Translations under genes and position numbers: made by a program
From: Pomphorhynchus laevis
Taxonomy: Eukaryota > Acanthocephala > Palaeacanthocephala > Echinorhynchida > Pomphorhynchidae
DNA length: 64,000 nucleotides
Direction: 5' to 3'
NCBI GenBank assembly: GCA_012934845.2
Contig: WNNJ02000543.1
Coordinates: 372,001 to 436,000 of the forward strand
Part shown: positions 9,396 to 19,601 of the stretch, piece after piece
Layout: each line of letters starts with the position of its first letter
Numbering within the stretch: position 1 is the stretch's first letter
The notes under the pieces: generated by a model
What the model was told of the DNA's origin: nothing
Databases searched by the model: none
The model's input: only the letters and a program-made list of their open reading frames with translations

Positions 9396-11114
9396 TTATC
9401 CTCCGGAATCTCCATGATCCATTATCATCGCCACTATCAGAGGGTACAGATTGGATGAGGAGAGATAAGCGTTGATCTGTATAAAGATGAGGCGTTCTAA
9501 GAGCTTAGGAAGAGTAGGGAGTAGTGAAATTGGGCAATAGCTTGAACGAAGGGAGGGGTCGAGCGATTGTTTCTTAAGGAGGGGACGAACGATTGCGGAT
9601 TTCCAGTGTGAAGGGAAGATACGACTGCGGATAGACGAGTTGAACAAAGTTGTGAGAAATGGGGATATCGATGAGCATATAGATTTTAATATGTGAGTAG
9701 GCAGGGGATCTGCAGGTGAGGTTTTGTTTGGCAAGGACATGAGGACAGATGATACTTCTGTAGGTGAGACAGGGAAAAGATGAAAGAGTTCCGGAAGGAT
9801 GAGGCTAGACTGGGCAGAGTGGGATAGGATGGAGATCGGGGTGTGAGAGAGCAACGTAGATACTTTAGTCTGGAGAAATGACGAATAATCATTGGCATCG
9901 ATGTTGCATGGCGAAGAGGAGCGAGCAAGGATTGAGTTAAAAGTATGCCATAGAGTCTTAGAGTTGAATGAAGTGATGATTATATGCTGCCAGGAGTTGC
10001 ATTTGGTACGTAGTAGGTTGAGATGAGACCGGCGAAGAGCAAGATAGGAATAACGAAAAGACGGAGTGATCGAGCGGAAATCACGTCTGAGAGAGCGGTG
10101 ATAGACTCGAAAAGCATGGCGGAGTCGACGCTTTGAGATTAGGCATTGGATGTCAAACCATGGGGCACGGTGCAAGCGACGGTGTGGGTGAGACTTGAAG
10201 GGAAAGAGAACATTGAGAGTGGATGTGAGTTCAGAGTCGAAAAGAAAGGCGAGATCGTGAGGAAATGAATATGTTATTGTGGGTAATGATAGAGACGATT
10301 TGAGTAAGGTAGAGCGGAGAAGGGAGAGGTCATTTCTCCAAGGGCGATGTAGGATTGTAGGTGTGTGAGGAGGAGTGTGGTTGTGAGTGAGATCAAGGGT
10401 GATAAGAAAGTGATCGTATAGACCAGGATCAGAGATGGACATTGAGGTGTAGGCAGCAAAATGATCAGGGACAGCGATGATGTCGAGTGCCCCACCAAGT
10501 ATATGTGTGGGGGCAGTGGAGATTAGTTTGTAATTGTAGTTGGATAGAATGCTAATGAACCGGATGGAATCCGTGGAAGAGGGGCGGTCTAGGCGGATAT
10601 TGAAGTCGCCTAGAACGAGTGAAGGGATTGAGGACAAAGAACAATGAGAAAAGAGGTCAGCGAGTTCGGTAAAATATAAGGCTGTTGAAGCTGATGAACC
10701 AGGACGGTATACAATGGCGAGATCTAGGGTGATCGGGTTAGAATAACGACAAGTGAGCAATTCAAAAGAGCAAGGACTGAAAGGGGGATTGATTTTGCGA
10801 AGAGACGCTGGGTGACGCGCGACTGCGACGATGTCGCCATGATTAGAGAATTTAGAAGGGTATGAGCTGAGGGGGTTGACGAATTCGACTAGGGAGCAAC
10901 CGGCAGAGTGCAGACGGCGAATGGAAAGGTCGTCGGAATCTGAGTGCCAGGATTTGGTGAGGCAGAAGAGTTCGATGGATTGCTTGGTGAATAGGTTAAG
11001 TATAAGATCGGATTTATTGAGAATAGATCTAGTGTTGAAGAGACCGAGGCGGAAACCGTGTGTTGTGGCGAAAGAGTCAAGTGGATAAGACACATAGGAG
11101 AGATGGAGCGCCAT
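9396..11114 (-). CDS. L2-like LINE ORF2: APE endonuclease and start of RT (truncated)
   Basis: The frame has 572 residues. APE blocks are GLFNTRSILNKSDLI, FCLTKSW, LAIVYRPGSS, VLGDFNIRLDRP, ALDIIAVPDHF and LYDHFLITLDL. The catalytic Glu expected in FCLTETW is Lys here, so endonuclease activity is doubtful. RT begins with TSPADPLPTHILKSI, HWKSAIVRPLLKKQSLDP and ISLLPTLPKLLERL, then ends. The last ten residues come from unrelated DNA. The start overlaps ORF1 by about 225 nt in another frame, which suggests reinitiation or frameshifting, as in other two-ORF LINEs, or a decayed joint. Confidence 0.8.
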   Translation of the reverse strand: MALHLSYVSYPLDSFATTHGFRLGLFNTRSILNKSDLILNLFTKQSIELFCLTKSWHSDSDDLSIRRLHSAGCSLVEFVNPLSSYPSKFSNHGDIVAVARHPASLRKINPPFSPCSFELLTCRYSNPITLDLAIVYRPGSSASTALYFTELADLFSHCSLSSIPSLVLGDFNIRLDRPSSTDSIRFISILSNYNYKLISTAPTHILGGALDIIAVPDHFAAYTSMSISDPGLYDHFLITLDLTHNHTPPHTPTILHRPWRNDLSLLRSTLLKSSLSLPTITYSFPHDLAFLFDSELTSTLNVLFPFKSHPHRRLHRAPWFDIQCLISKRRLRHAFRVYHRSLRRDFRSITPSFRYSYLALRRSHLNLLRTKCNSWQHIIITSFNSKTLWHTFNSILARSSSPCNIDANDYSSFLQTKVSTLLSHTPISILSHSAQSSLILPELFHLFPVSPTEVSSVLMSLPNKTSPADPLPTHILKSICSSISPFLTTLFNSSIRSRIFPSHWKSAIVRPLLKKQSLDPSLRSSYCPISLLPTLPKLLERLIFIQINAYLSSSNLYPLIVAMIMDHGDSGG

Positions 11115-12103
11115 CGAATTTTTGGACGGGTGTGGACAACTTGAAAATTTCCGTCTATGTTTCGGATGGCGAGTGATGTTTCGCCGTTTTCCTCGCGACG
11201 GCGTTTTTCGATGCGGGCTGAAGAGATTTGAGCGATTTCGGAAGGGGCGCGATCGGGGAAAATTCGAGTGGTTGAAGATGACATGAATTTGAATCGTTGA
11301 GATAGGACAGAAGACGCGTGAGAGCGATGCTTGAAAACAATTTTTAGGAGAGGGGGCTGGGAAGGATTAGATTGAGAAGATTTGTTTAGACGGATGAATG
11401 CGACAGGAGAAATGTCCTTGAAAAAGGATGGTTTATCCGCAGGAACAACATACGAGAGGATGGATCTGAAGGTGGAAACATCGTAATCCAGACGTGCTTG
11501 TGGAGATAAGGAGTTGGAAGGCGTGATATTAGTGACAATGACGCAACGATCGCGAGAAGGAAAGCGCTTCCGTAAAGGAGGACGACTGACGTGAGTAGGT
11601 GAGATCACGATAGAAGAGCTGGCAGTTGATGATTTGGAGGGATTTGGTTTGACGACGGGAGACATAGAGGATAATGATAATAAAGAGGGTGGCAAGCGAT
11701 GTGAGGAAAGGTTATAAGTGGAAGGATAGTGGAAGTTGGTGGAGGTGATTTTGATTGATGGATGCAAGTTATTGAGAAACGAGACAGGAAGGACGGGACG
11801 TGGGGTGTCGGGGAGTGAAGATGACATGGAATGGGAAGTGTATATGGTGGCAGGGTCGGTGGGTGGAGAAAGGACATTAGAAACGACGGGGGTAGTTTGA
11901 GTTGACGTGTTGGATGTTGATATGTGCTTATTGGAAAGGTTGCATATTAGTTTGTTGGCACAAAAACCACATACGAAGTCTTCTTTAGCCTTATTCTTGT
12001 CGCAGGTGATTGTTGTCCAGACGCTGCAGTCGTGTATCGAGCACTGTACTTGCAGCTGTCCATAGTTGGTGTCGATCTTAGTTGTTTTCTTGCGTCCACC
12101 CAT
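10889..12103 (-). CDS. L2-like LINE ORF1p with PHD-like finger and RRM-like region
   Basis: The frame has 404 residues. The N-terminus holds a cysteine/histidine cluster (CSIHDCSVWTTITC, then FVCGFCANKLICNL) like the PHD-type finger of CR1/L2 ORF1 proteins. A long Ser/Pro/Thr-rich linker follows to about residue 175. A fold with RDRCVIVTNITPSN and, later, LLKIVFKHRSHASSVL resembles the RRM-like RNA-binding part of ORF1p. It ends with a basic stretch, SARIEKRRREENGE. ORF1p binds the element RNA as a chaperone. The finger matches the ORF1 pieces at 25783-26628 and 28033-28437. ATG at 12103 is the first in frame after the 5' UTR repeat. The residues after about 325 overlap ORF2 and are probably not conserved. 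Confidence 0.75.
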   Translation of the reverse strand: MGGRKKTTKIDTNYGQLQVQCSIHDCSVWTTITCDKNKAKEDFVCGFCANKLICNLSNKHISTSNTSTQTTPVVSNVLSPPTDPATIYTSHSMSSSLPDTPRPVLPVSFLNNLHPSIKITSTNFHYPSTYNLSSHRLPPSLLSLSSMSPVVKPNPSKSSTASSSIVISPTHVSRPPLRKRFPSRDRCVIVTNITPSNSLSPQARLDYDVSTFRSILSYVVPADKPSFFKDISPVAFIRLNKSSQSNPSQPPLLKIVFKHRSHASSVLSQRFKFMSSSTTRIFPDRAPSEIAQISSARIEKRRREENGETSLAIRNIDGNFQVVHTRPKIRWRSISPMCLIHLTLSPQHTVSASVSSTLDLFSINPILYLTYSPSNPSNSSASPNPGTQIPTTFPFAVCTLPVAP

Positions 12104-12107
12104 AAAC

Positions 12108-12250
12108 GATAGTTGCCGTCGATTGTTGTCGTCGATGGTTGTTGTCGATTGTTGTCGTCGATTGTTGTCGTCGATGGTTGTCGTTGATGGTTGTCGTCGA
12201 TGGTTGTCGTAGATGGTTGTCGTAGATGGTTGTCGTAGTGTGTCGATGGT
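12108..12250 (-). repeat. Minisatellite in the 5' UTR of the L2-like LINE
   Basis: About ten imperfect copies of a 12-13-bp unit (GATGGTTGTCGTC on the plus strand, with variants) lie directly upstream of the ORF1 ATG. Tandem repeats at LINE 5' ends often hold promoter units. Here that is inference from position only. Confidence 0.75.
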
Positions 12251-12299
12251 TGTTGTGTGTTATTTTATTGTAAGAGTTTTAATAACCAGGACTTATTTT

Positions 12300-12900
12300 A
12301 ACGTCAAGAGAGTTCGTTTCGACAACTGTCATTCTCTGGAATATCCATTCATTTGCGACAAAACCCGATCTTGAAATCTACTACTTCGCGTTCGCCGTAT
12401 CAGCAGCTCGCTTGATTTTAACTCCTGTCACGCTCTTATTTCCAGTCTATCGTTTTCTAAAATGGATTATTGCCTCAGTCTTTTTGCTTTCTTCTCTAAA
12501 TCATAATTTCTTCCTCTCCAGCGCCTTTTGAATTATACCCTGCGTATCCTTTTTTGCCTGTGCCGTTTTGATCACATTTCCTCTCGTCTTTCTTAACTCC
12601 CTGGCCAACTATGGAAAATCGCATTCTATTCCGTATCATTTTTATCACTTTTCGACTGCCTTCCTCAAACTCGCCTTAACTGCATTTTCCTACACTTACC
12701 GAATCCCTTCTCGTCTCCATAAATATTTGTTTATGTTACTCTTTTCTTCTCCATGTTATTTAATTTTCCTCAAGCTGTGCCACAATTCCCTTTTCATTGC
12801 CAATCCTCTTCTGTAGAATAAGCTGCCTTCCGCCATCTGATCACTTGTCTCCTTGTCATCTTGTAAACACAGTATATGCTCTTTTTTGTGCCTTAATATT
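12300..12900 (+). mobile_element. L2-like LINE C-terminal / 3' fragment
   Basis: The plus strand, across frames, reads FSKMDYCLSLF, then FLPLQRLLNYTLRILF, FDHISSRLS and YRIPSRLH near 12700. These are the C-terminal blocks of L2-like ORF2 (the family style is LDYCNSLL, LQRVLN.AARLI, HITPLL..LHWLPI). Stops and shifts are present. Its plus orientation, directly next to the inverted 5' half, suggests both come from one twin-primed insertion. The RT palm between them is missing. Confidence 0.6.
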
Positions 12901-14131
12901 TAATTCAATTATTCACTCTTTAAAACTATCCAACATTCTCCCATATATCATCAACCTATTGGCATTGATATTACTTTTCAAGATCAAAAGTATAGTTTTA
13001 GGTGAGTTAGAAAATAGAGTATGGTATTTAACGTACTGTATTGCTGTCATATCTAATAAAAACAGTTTAGCGCGAATATTCTGCATATTAAGAATTGACA
13101 ACCTGTTCCTGTAATTTTGTGGATACAATTTCAGACACACTTTGCTCTCGCTGAAGAGTTCTTTCCAAATCCTCAATTTTTCTTTGAGTCATAAGAACGG
13201 ATGCCTAAATACCGTGTTCAATTTGGAGCGTGACTAATGCGTCAAATAAAAATTTAAATGAATTTGGCTTTAGCGAGACGAAACAGTTCTGAATGAAAAA
13301 TAGAGCTTTTCGAGCTATGTTAATGCGCCTATTTGTAGCTGCACTTGTCTTGAAACTACGGCGCCATACAATTCACAAATCATTAACAGCATTTACGCTT
13401 AATATGGCATGTAATCTCAACATATATTCTGAAGGCAAAGTCGAATTACCTACACGTAAATAATATAATTTGAACATTAAATAATATATCATTTTTACGA
13501 CTATAAGAGAATAGTTTATCAATATTAGCTTGCATATGACGGTAATCTTCTAAATACTCTATCTTGCTATAAATCTTAGCATCGCATGATAAGCAAGGCA
13601 TCCGCAACTCAGTGTCCTCATAAGAGTGTTCATGAAGACTGAAACATAACGGACCCAAGATAGACCCTTGAGACACAACCGAACTTATGCCGATATATGA
13701 TTATAAACTAACTCCCACCCGAACATTGAAGTTTCGCTTACTGAGAACATTTTCTATCCAGCCAACAAGATCGCTATCAATCCCGCAATTACTTAATGCT
13801 GCTTCAAGAAGAACACGGGGAACACCTTTGAATGCCAGACTGAAGTCAAAGAACATTATTTCGAATGTAGCTCTTTGAAATTCTAAATATACCCTGTGAT
13901 TATCACACAACAAATTTGTCAAGCACGATATTCATTTACAGAAGCCATGTTGGTCGGTCGATAGCTAATTGGATACCTGTAAATAATAAATAATGCATTT
14001 GCTAATGATATGTTACATGATTTTACTAACATGACTTGTTAAATTAATAGGCCTGCAGTTTACAATTTCAAACGATTACCTTTATAAATTATACTACAAT
14101 CACTTCTTTCTAATTCATCGGTATTTCATCT
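12901..14131 (-). mobile_element. CR1-like LINE fragment, strongly decayed
   Basis: On the minus strand, from about 14131 downward, pieces read YKGNRLKIVNCRPINLTSHV (RT motif 1, near 14090-14030), a TDQHGF block, FEIMFFDFSLAFKGVPRVLL (13855-13800), SQGSILGPLCF (13674-13640) and C-terminal YPQNYRNRLSILNMQNIRAK (13123-13064). Frames change several times. The catalytic FADD is degraded to LSCDAKIY. The N-terminal RT part was copied into an inverted repeat (see 14004-14448). Confidence 0.65.
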
Positions 14132-14448
14132 AATGAAATACCGATGAATTAGAAAATACCGATAAAACGTTTCCCGTTAGGAGAACGTTTTATTTTCATT
14201 TTAGGGGTAAAAAATTTATGTGAAAAAAAGGACCATTTTTCACATAATGTGAAAAATAGACCCAGCCGTTTTTTTTGTGATCGAGCAAAACGGCTTTATA
14301 GCTAATGCTTGTGTGTAATAATAGATGAAATACCGATGAATTAGAAAGAAGTGACTGTAGTACCAATTTATAAAGGTAATCGTTTGAAATTGTAAACTGC
14401 AGGCCTATTAATTTAACAAGTCATGTTAGTAAAATCATGTAACATATC
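14004..14448. repeat. Inverted repeat with roughly 125-bp arms and a nested 22-bp perfect hairpin
   Basis: Positions 14004-14131 and 14325-14448 are nearly identical inverted copies; both contain TAGGCCTGCAGTTTACAATT or its complement. The arm is the RT motif-1 region of the CR1-like LINE on its left. Between the arms is a LINE-like 3' tail, GATCGAGCAAAACGGCTTTA, followed by TGTGTAATAATAG. Inside the left arm, 14108-14129 and 14133-14154 form a perfect 22-bp hairpin with a 3-nt loop. The structure looks like a snap-back duplication rather than a transposon with its own ends. Confidence 0.8.
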
Positions 14449-14865
14449 GGCAGGAATGTCGTAATCTTTTACTGTTGTAAAGTTGTTTTTCCTTCTTTCA
14501 TCTGTTACATAGCTATTAAGTTTCTTCAAATTTAGAGAAACTTTTATAGTTTGATTATCCTTTATAACATTTAGGACTACATTCCTCGATGATTCGTTTG
14601 AATTCAAAGCCCTGGTCCTTATTTTTTCTTTGAGAAGTGTTCGATGATATTTAACTTCATCTCTTAGATGGTTATGAACACCTACTACATTCCACAATAC
14701 ATTCCCAATATCCGTCTTCAATATTGAGTTACACCCTCGCTTATTGCAGCGCCAATGCTTCTTGCCCAACTCGGTCTTTGTGTAATTGTAGAAATAGCCT
14801 TCATAAGCTATTTTATCACCTCCTCTATTGCTCTTTATTATTTTTCCAGTGAGATTTATTTTCAT
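14413..14865 (-). pseudogene. FLYWCH zinc-finger fragment (probably Mutator-like element or host relic)
   Basis: The frame has 150 residues. A FLYWCH-type finger spans residues 7-66: GKIIKSNRGG, then YEGYFYNY, WRC at 38-40, Cys45 and HNH at 64-66. This gives the C2H2 ligands Cys40, Cys45, His64 and His66. A basic helix with KEKIRTRALNSNESS follows. FLYWCH domains bind DNA and occur in Mutator-like transposases and in proteins derived from them. No transposase catalytic core is visible nearby. The last 17 or so residues come from the inverted-repeat arm, so the original C-terminus is lost. The family origin is inferred. Confidence 0.65.
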
Positions 14866-14892
14866 TTTAGGGGTAAAAAATTTATGTGAAAT

Positions 14893-15594
14893 TTTTTTTC
14901 ACATAATGTGAAAAATGGTCCTAACGCAAAAAAAATCATTATATACACCAAAATCAACATAAAAATATCAATAAAAGGGGTAATCTTCATTATTCCCGCC
15001 GTTAATCGTCCAATTTATGAGAGCAGTCTTGAATGTCTTAACGTCTGCGGTCATCACTATTTCCGATGGTAGTCGATTCCAAGCATTTGCACAACTATAT
15101 CTCAAGACTGCTTGAACATATCTGTTATATGGTTACTAAGTTGATAACTCAAAAGGCGTAAAAGATACGGACTAATCATTGAACCTGAAGCATAAAATGA
15201 AGAAATACTATATGCAATACGCACCGTAGAGGATACGCACCGTAGAGGATAATTTTTCACATAATGTGAAAAATGGTCCTAACGCAAAAAAAATCATTAT
15301 ATACACCAAAATCAACATAAAAATATCAATAAAAGGGGTAATCTTCATTATTCCCGCCGTTAATCGTCCAATTTATGAGAGCAGTCTTGAATGTCTTAAC
15401 GTCTGCGGTCATCACTATTTCCGATGGTAGTCGATTCCAAGCATTTGCACAACTATATCTCAAGACTGCTTGAACATATCTGTTATATGGTTACTAAGTT
15501 GATAACTCAAAAGGCGTAAAAGATACGGACTAATCATTGAACCTGAAGCATAAAATGAAGAAATACTATATGCAATACGCACCGTAGAGGATAA
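14893..15594 (-). repeat. 358-bp direct duplication carrying a LINE C-terminal fragment
   Basis: Positions 14893-15250 and 15251-15594 are head-to-tail copies that look identical over most of their length; TCACATAATGTGAAAAATGG begins each. A 15-bp slip (ACGCACCGTAGAGGAT) sits at the junction. On the minus strand each copy encodes the end of a CR1-like LINE, with SCANAWNRLPSEIVMTADV and a short 3' UTR. The left flank TTTTAGGGGTAAAAAATTTA also occurs at 14195, so several local duplications overlap here. Confidence 0.85.
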
Positions 15595-15599
15595 AGTTA

Positions 15600-16310
15600 A
15601 ATTTTGAAGAGGGCTTCGTCTATTAAGGAGAATGACGTGTTGCATAATTGAAATTCATTGGCAAAGTTCGCAGTCATTTCCTTTTGAAACTGCCAAGTAC
15701 CATAATTTACACGTAATACGGAAATTTAATGAGACAATTTATTACTTCTCTCATAAGACCAAAACCTTTCAGGATGTCAAGTAGCCGAATTCGCTAATGT
15801 CATCTTATATTCTCGCCGTTTTGATATTCTCAACCTCCTGAAATCAGTACTTGTAGTGAAGTTGTATTGTGATATAAAGATTTATCACTAAGGACCGTTT
15901 GAACATACTTTTACTTGTCTTTAACGTTTTCTCAATTCTATATAATAACACGCTGGTTTTTGGTTTTTGATCTTGTCAACAACCGTCACAGGGGCAAATT
16001 TATCTGAATTGTGTATTAGTATGCATCTTCATGGAAACGGAAGGTGCTCGGGGTCAATGTTAAATGATCAAAGTTGAGATGGCAAGACGTATGCATCTTA
16101 TTTCTTCTTAACTATCTTCCACATCTAAACAGTAAAAGCTAAGATTGAAGGATTTGACATATTTCAAAAGATCTACTTGGTCTACCTTCTGCCATAGGAT
16201 CCTTATTAAGCGAATTTCTACATCATCTATTTATCATTATATACAGGGCTTTGACGGAGAAGGCCGTTTTGCCCGCTTATCGTACATTACAACACATGAA
16301 ACAAACATAT
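15600..16310. other. No gene recognised
   Basis: On the minus strand, 15600-15645 still reads as the LINE C-terminal piece started in the duplication. From there to 16310 I see no continuous coding signal on either strand and no clear repeat. The right part probably contains the 3' UTR of the minus-strand LINE that begins coding at 16316. Confidence 0.4.
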
Positions 16311-16315
16311 CAATT

Positions 16316-18000
16316 TCAACCAAACCAAGGATAAGAACTTCCAATGTTGCCTTGATCAGCATGTCTTATCCAAATGTTGACCATGGCTTTGAATTGGCTC
16401 AATGATGACGCAGTCATGATGTCGTAAGGCAATGCGTTCCACAACTTTCTCACTCTGCGTGACAATCGAGATATCATTGTCGACCTTCCAATTTGTCTTG
16501 CGCGTAACGCGAGAGAATGACCCCTGCGACTTTGTCGGACATTCAATTTAACACATTCACATATCCCCTTTACTATAGACCACATCGCTAACAGATCCAG
16601 AATAAGTAGTCTGGCTTGCATTGATATCATGCCTATTGAAGTTAAACGATCGCTATTACTCATCATCTTACATCCTCGAACGAGCTTGCTGCCACGATGA
16701 AGAATTCACTCCAAATCCCTCATTTCACCTCTTGTAGAAGGGAATGATGCCTGGATAGCATATTCGATATGGGGACTAACAAGCGCATTATATAGCCGAG
16801 CAAAACACCGAGGAGATATTGACAAGAAACAAGCTTTAATTAGATAAACCATATTCCTTGCTGAACTGCAACGTCTTTCAGTATCCATTTTAGTTTTAAG
16901 TGATGATTGCATAAGTATGCCAAGATCACGAACCTGATTGGTCGAAATGATACTATATGTCCCGACACTATACAAGGAAGACACATTGTACCTGTAATCG
17001 GATATAGTCATCTGCAGATATGACCTCACACCAGATTTTGATGTCGTCAGCAAAGGCTAAACACGGACAATGGAGCTGTGTGAGTAAACTGTTCATGAAC
17101 ATGTTAAACAATAAAGGTCCAAGTACAGAACCCTGAGGAACTCCTGACGTAATTAAATGTGGTGAGGATAGGGTACTACCAACTCTTACTCTGAAAGATC
17201 TGTTAGATTGAAAATCTCTAATCCATCCTATAACTGAGCTATTAATGCCGTAGCTGGCCACTGTTCGAATGAGGAGAATGCCATTCAAATTGAATGCCAT
17301 CCACAAATTTGATACAAAAGCACAAAAGCCGATGATCACTTGAACCTACGGGTGTTCCATAGATTAGATAACCCACCTTACCCCTGTGGTAGAAAATAAA
17401 AAATCAAGAATATACAAGTTTTACCGTTATATCTAGTTTTTTATTACCATTTTGAAACATGATCATGCCATCCATGATCAGACTTGTCGAAGAACAACCG
17501 CTGGTTACAATAGATCCATTCACATCGACAGCCAAATTACTTACGCTGATAATTACTAACGCTAGAATAATGCATGGGTAATTTTAATTGCAATGTGAAT
17601 TCAGTATATTATTTAGGCAATCATCAAAATCGGGAGATCCTGGGGATCTATTGATGAGCCCGAAACGAAATCGACGAGGTTCTAGTAAGATTTCAGACAG
17701 GATACATTCAACAGTTATAGATGCACTTGCGTATCGAACAATTTCAATGACTGAGGCAGAATTGGTGATGTAAAGAGCAACACTTTCTATAAGCCCACCT
17801 TGGCACTTGTCTGAACTCCAAGATATTCTGATTAAGCCAGGTTTTAGATATGGCAAATACGTCAAAATAATAACTTACAGCCAAAATTTGCAAATCATCC
17901 ACTTTAGAAAGAAGACTACATATATTTTTATATGCGACAAGAAGGTAACAATGAGACACGCGATAACGATGACCAATGATAACGTTACTAAAATCCACAA
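16316..18000 (-). mobile_element. CR1-like LINE with APE and RT pieces, internally deleted
   Basis: Read on the minus strand, 17998-17744 holds APE start blocks (YKNICSLLSKVDDLQIL, YFDVFAISKTWLNQN) with the catalytic Glu changed to Lys. Positions 17865-17450 hold a further APE part. RT then enters at 17339 with GVPQGSVLGPLLFNMF and LAFADDIKIWCEV, the thumb follows at 17053-16706 (VRDLGILMQSSLKTK, VSPHIEYAIQA), and the end is at 16666-16316 (RKLWNALPYDIMTASS). The first RT motifs are missing, so an internal deletion separates APE from RT near 17340. Several frame changes are present. Confidence 0.75.
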
Positions 18001-18950
18001 GTAAGTAATGAACATTTAGGATCCTTTCACGATTTATAATACGATCGAGAACAAGCGAAAAAAGGTCGTTTGCGACTGAAAATTCTGAATTATTAAATCT
18101 GACTCACTAGCCGCTTAACTTCGATTTAACTCGCTGCGGCATCAGCAAGCTTCCTACCCTCATGTCGAGATAAGTCCCGAAGTACCCGTAAGTCGCATCC
18201 TTATAGTCTATATCAGCGCCCAATGATGGATTTTGCCTCCTTTGGAGATCACAGAACAATAAGCAGAAGACGAGGTTAATCAGTTTCAGAACGTTTTTCA
18301 TTGCGAAAAAGGCTTTTCACGGACAAATTGAACAACAGCTAATCCAAACTATTTGATGCTTCTGATGCTTATCAGAAGCATTAAATAATTTGGAAATAAT
18401 ACACCTGATTTGGAATATATCATCATTTAAACGTTTTGAGGTCCAGCTTTATTTAGCTCAGGAACTTTCCCAAAGATAACACATCTAGACATGTTAACTT
18501 CATCGTGATGTATTAGTGACATTCTGTCAGGATAACTAGTAAAATCCAAAACGCCGTCCTCACTGATAACATGCTTTCTTTGAGAAAGCTCAGGAGATAT
18601 TAATTAGGAAGTATTAAGTTACGCTATGTACGTTATACATATGTTTGTGACTATCAACATAATCACACATGACCAATCGCATAACTGGAATTGGTCTGCC
18701 ATTATCGGAATGCGAAGGACACGATGCATGAATTTCTTTGTCATACATTGTAATATGCTGGTATTTGTCGCAGATTAGAACTGATGACAATTTAGAATTT
18801 ATCAGGTGTCAAATTTATTTCGATATCTGTCCCCTCTTAGTTTCTACATACTGTATCAACTTGCGAAAATCCATCCGAATTGCCACTATAAGGGATCTAT
18901 TTGCGTAGATTAGATTCGGTTTAACATTCTGTCTTCTTTAGTCATCGCAA
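18001..18950. other. No recognised gene; contains a strong hairpin
   Basis: A minus-strand frame at 18107-18301 (64 residues) begins with a hydrophobic signal-like stretch but has no family I recognise. At 18344-18394 the sequence folds back: ATGCTTCTGAT and ATCAGAAGCAT form an 11-bp perfect stem with a 4-nt loop, and pairing continues imperfectly outward. The remainder shows no coding or repeat pattern I can support. Confidence 0.4.
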
Positions 18951-18999
18951 ATTCATTTTGAATCACTGTCAGTGAAGATTATTTAAAGGTCAGATCAAT

Positions 19000-19270
19000 G
19001 TTTTGTTTTTAAGTAGTACGCTTAAACCACTAAAGCATTCCAAATCTTTAATCTCAAACAAATTGTACGACAGTGATGGATCGCGTCTGTAAACGATGGA
19101 ATGGAGTATCACCCTGTGTGATCAACAGCTCTTCTGCTGTGCAATTCAAAGAACGCCTAAAGCTTGACCTCGTGAACTCTTGAGGTTTTTTTTTGTTTTT
19201 TTTTGTATTTTAATCGATGTGATGCTTCCTTGCGAGCTTCAGCTCCCTTGGAAGTGGACATATAATAATT
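19000..19270 (+). mobile_element. LINE 3'-end fragment
   Basis: The plus strand near 19080-19180 reads RWNGVSPCVINSSSAVQFKE, then RLKLDLVNS and a stop, the typical final block of CR1-group ORF2. A 3' UTR follows with a small GC-containing region (CTTGCGAGCTTCAGCTCC) and a TAATAATTA tail at about 19263-19272. Upstream RT sequence is absent, so this is a 5'-truncated copy. Confidence 0.6.
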
Positions 19271-19601
19271 ACAGTAATCATCATAGTATTAATTATAATG
19301 TTATAATTAATCGTATTACTTTAGAGGAAATACATCATTAGCATGTATTTAGTCTGGCTACTATGCTAGATCGCAATTTATTTGCAGTTAATATATGAAA
19401 ACAAACACAATCTCGATAAATTTAATCACAAAAACTGCATTGCTAGCTATACTAATATTAATTTGAGAATTCTGATTTTAATTTAATTAATTTTTGATTT
19501 TAATATGAACTTTAAAACAAATCATTTAAAAATCGGTTTTTAACTTTTGACGAATTAAAAAATTAATTACAATGAAAAATTGAATTTAAAGGCAAATTAA
19601 A

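Larger units (their letters stand above)
9396..12295 (-). mobile_element. L2-like LINE, 5' part, inverted relative to its 3' part
   Basis: The minus strand carries a 5' UTR minisatellite, ORF1 (12103-10889) and ORF2 up to the first RT motifs (11114-9396), then stops. The missing C-terminal part of the same type lies directly beyond the 5' end, at 12400-12880, in the opposite orientation. That is the arrangement left by twin priming (5' inversion) during LINE insertion. Coding strands are rich in Ser, Leu and Pro, unlike the CR1-like copies. Confidence 0.75.

Noticed and set aside
12568-13114. Plus-strand frames of 82 and 105 residues, hydrophobic
   Set aside because: The first is part of the decayed L2-like LINE end and the second is antisense to a CR1-like C-terminal block; no membrane protein is implied.
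18107-18301. Small secreted peptide (hydrophobic N-terminus) on the minus strand
   Set aside because: Only 64 residues, no conserved cysteine pattern, no family match and no neighbouring gene context; chance is likely.
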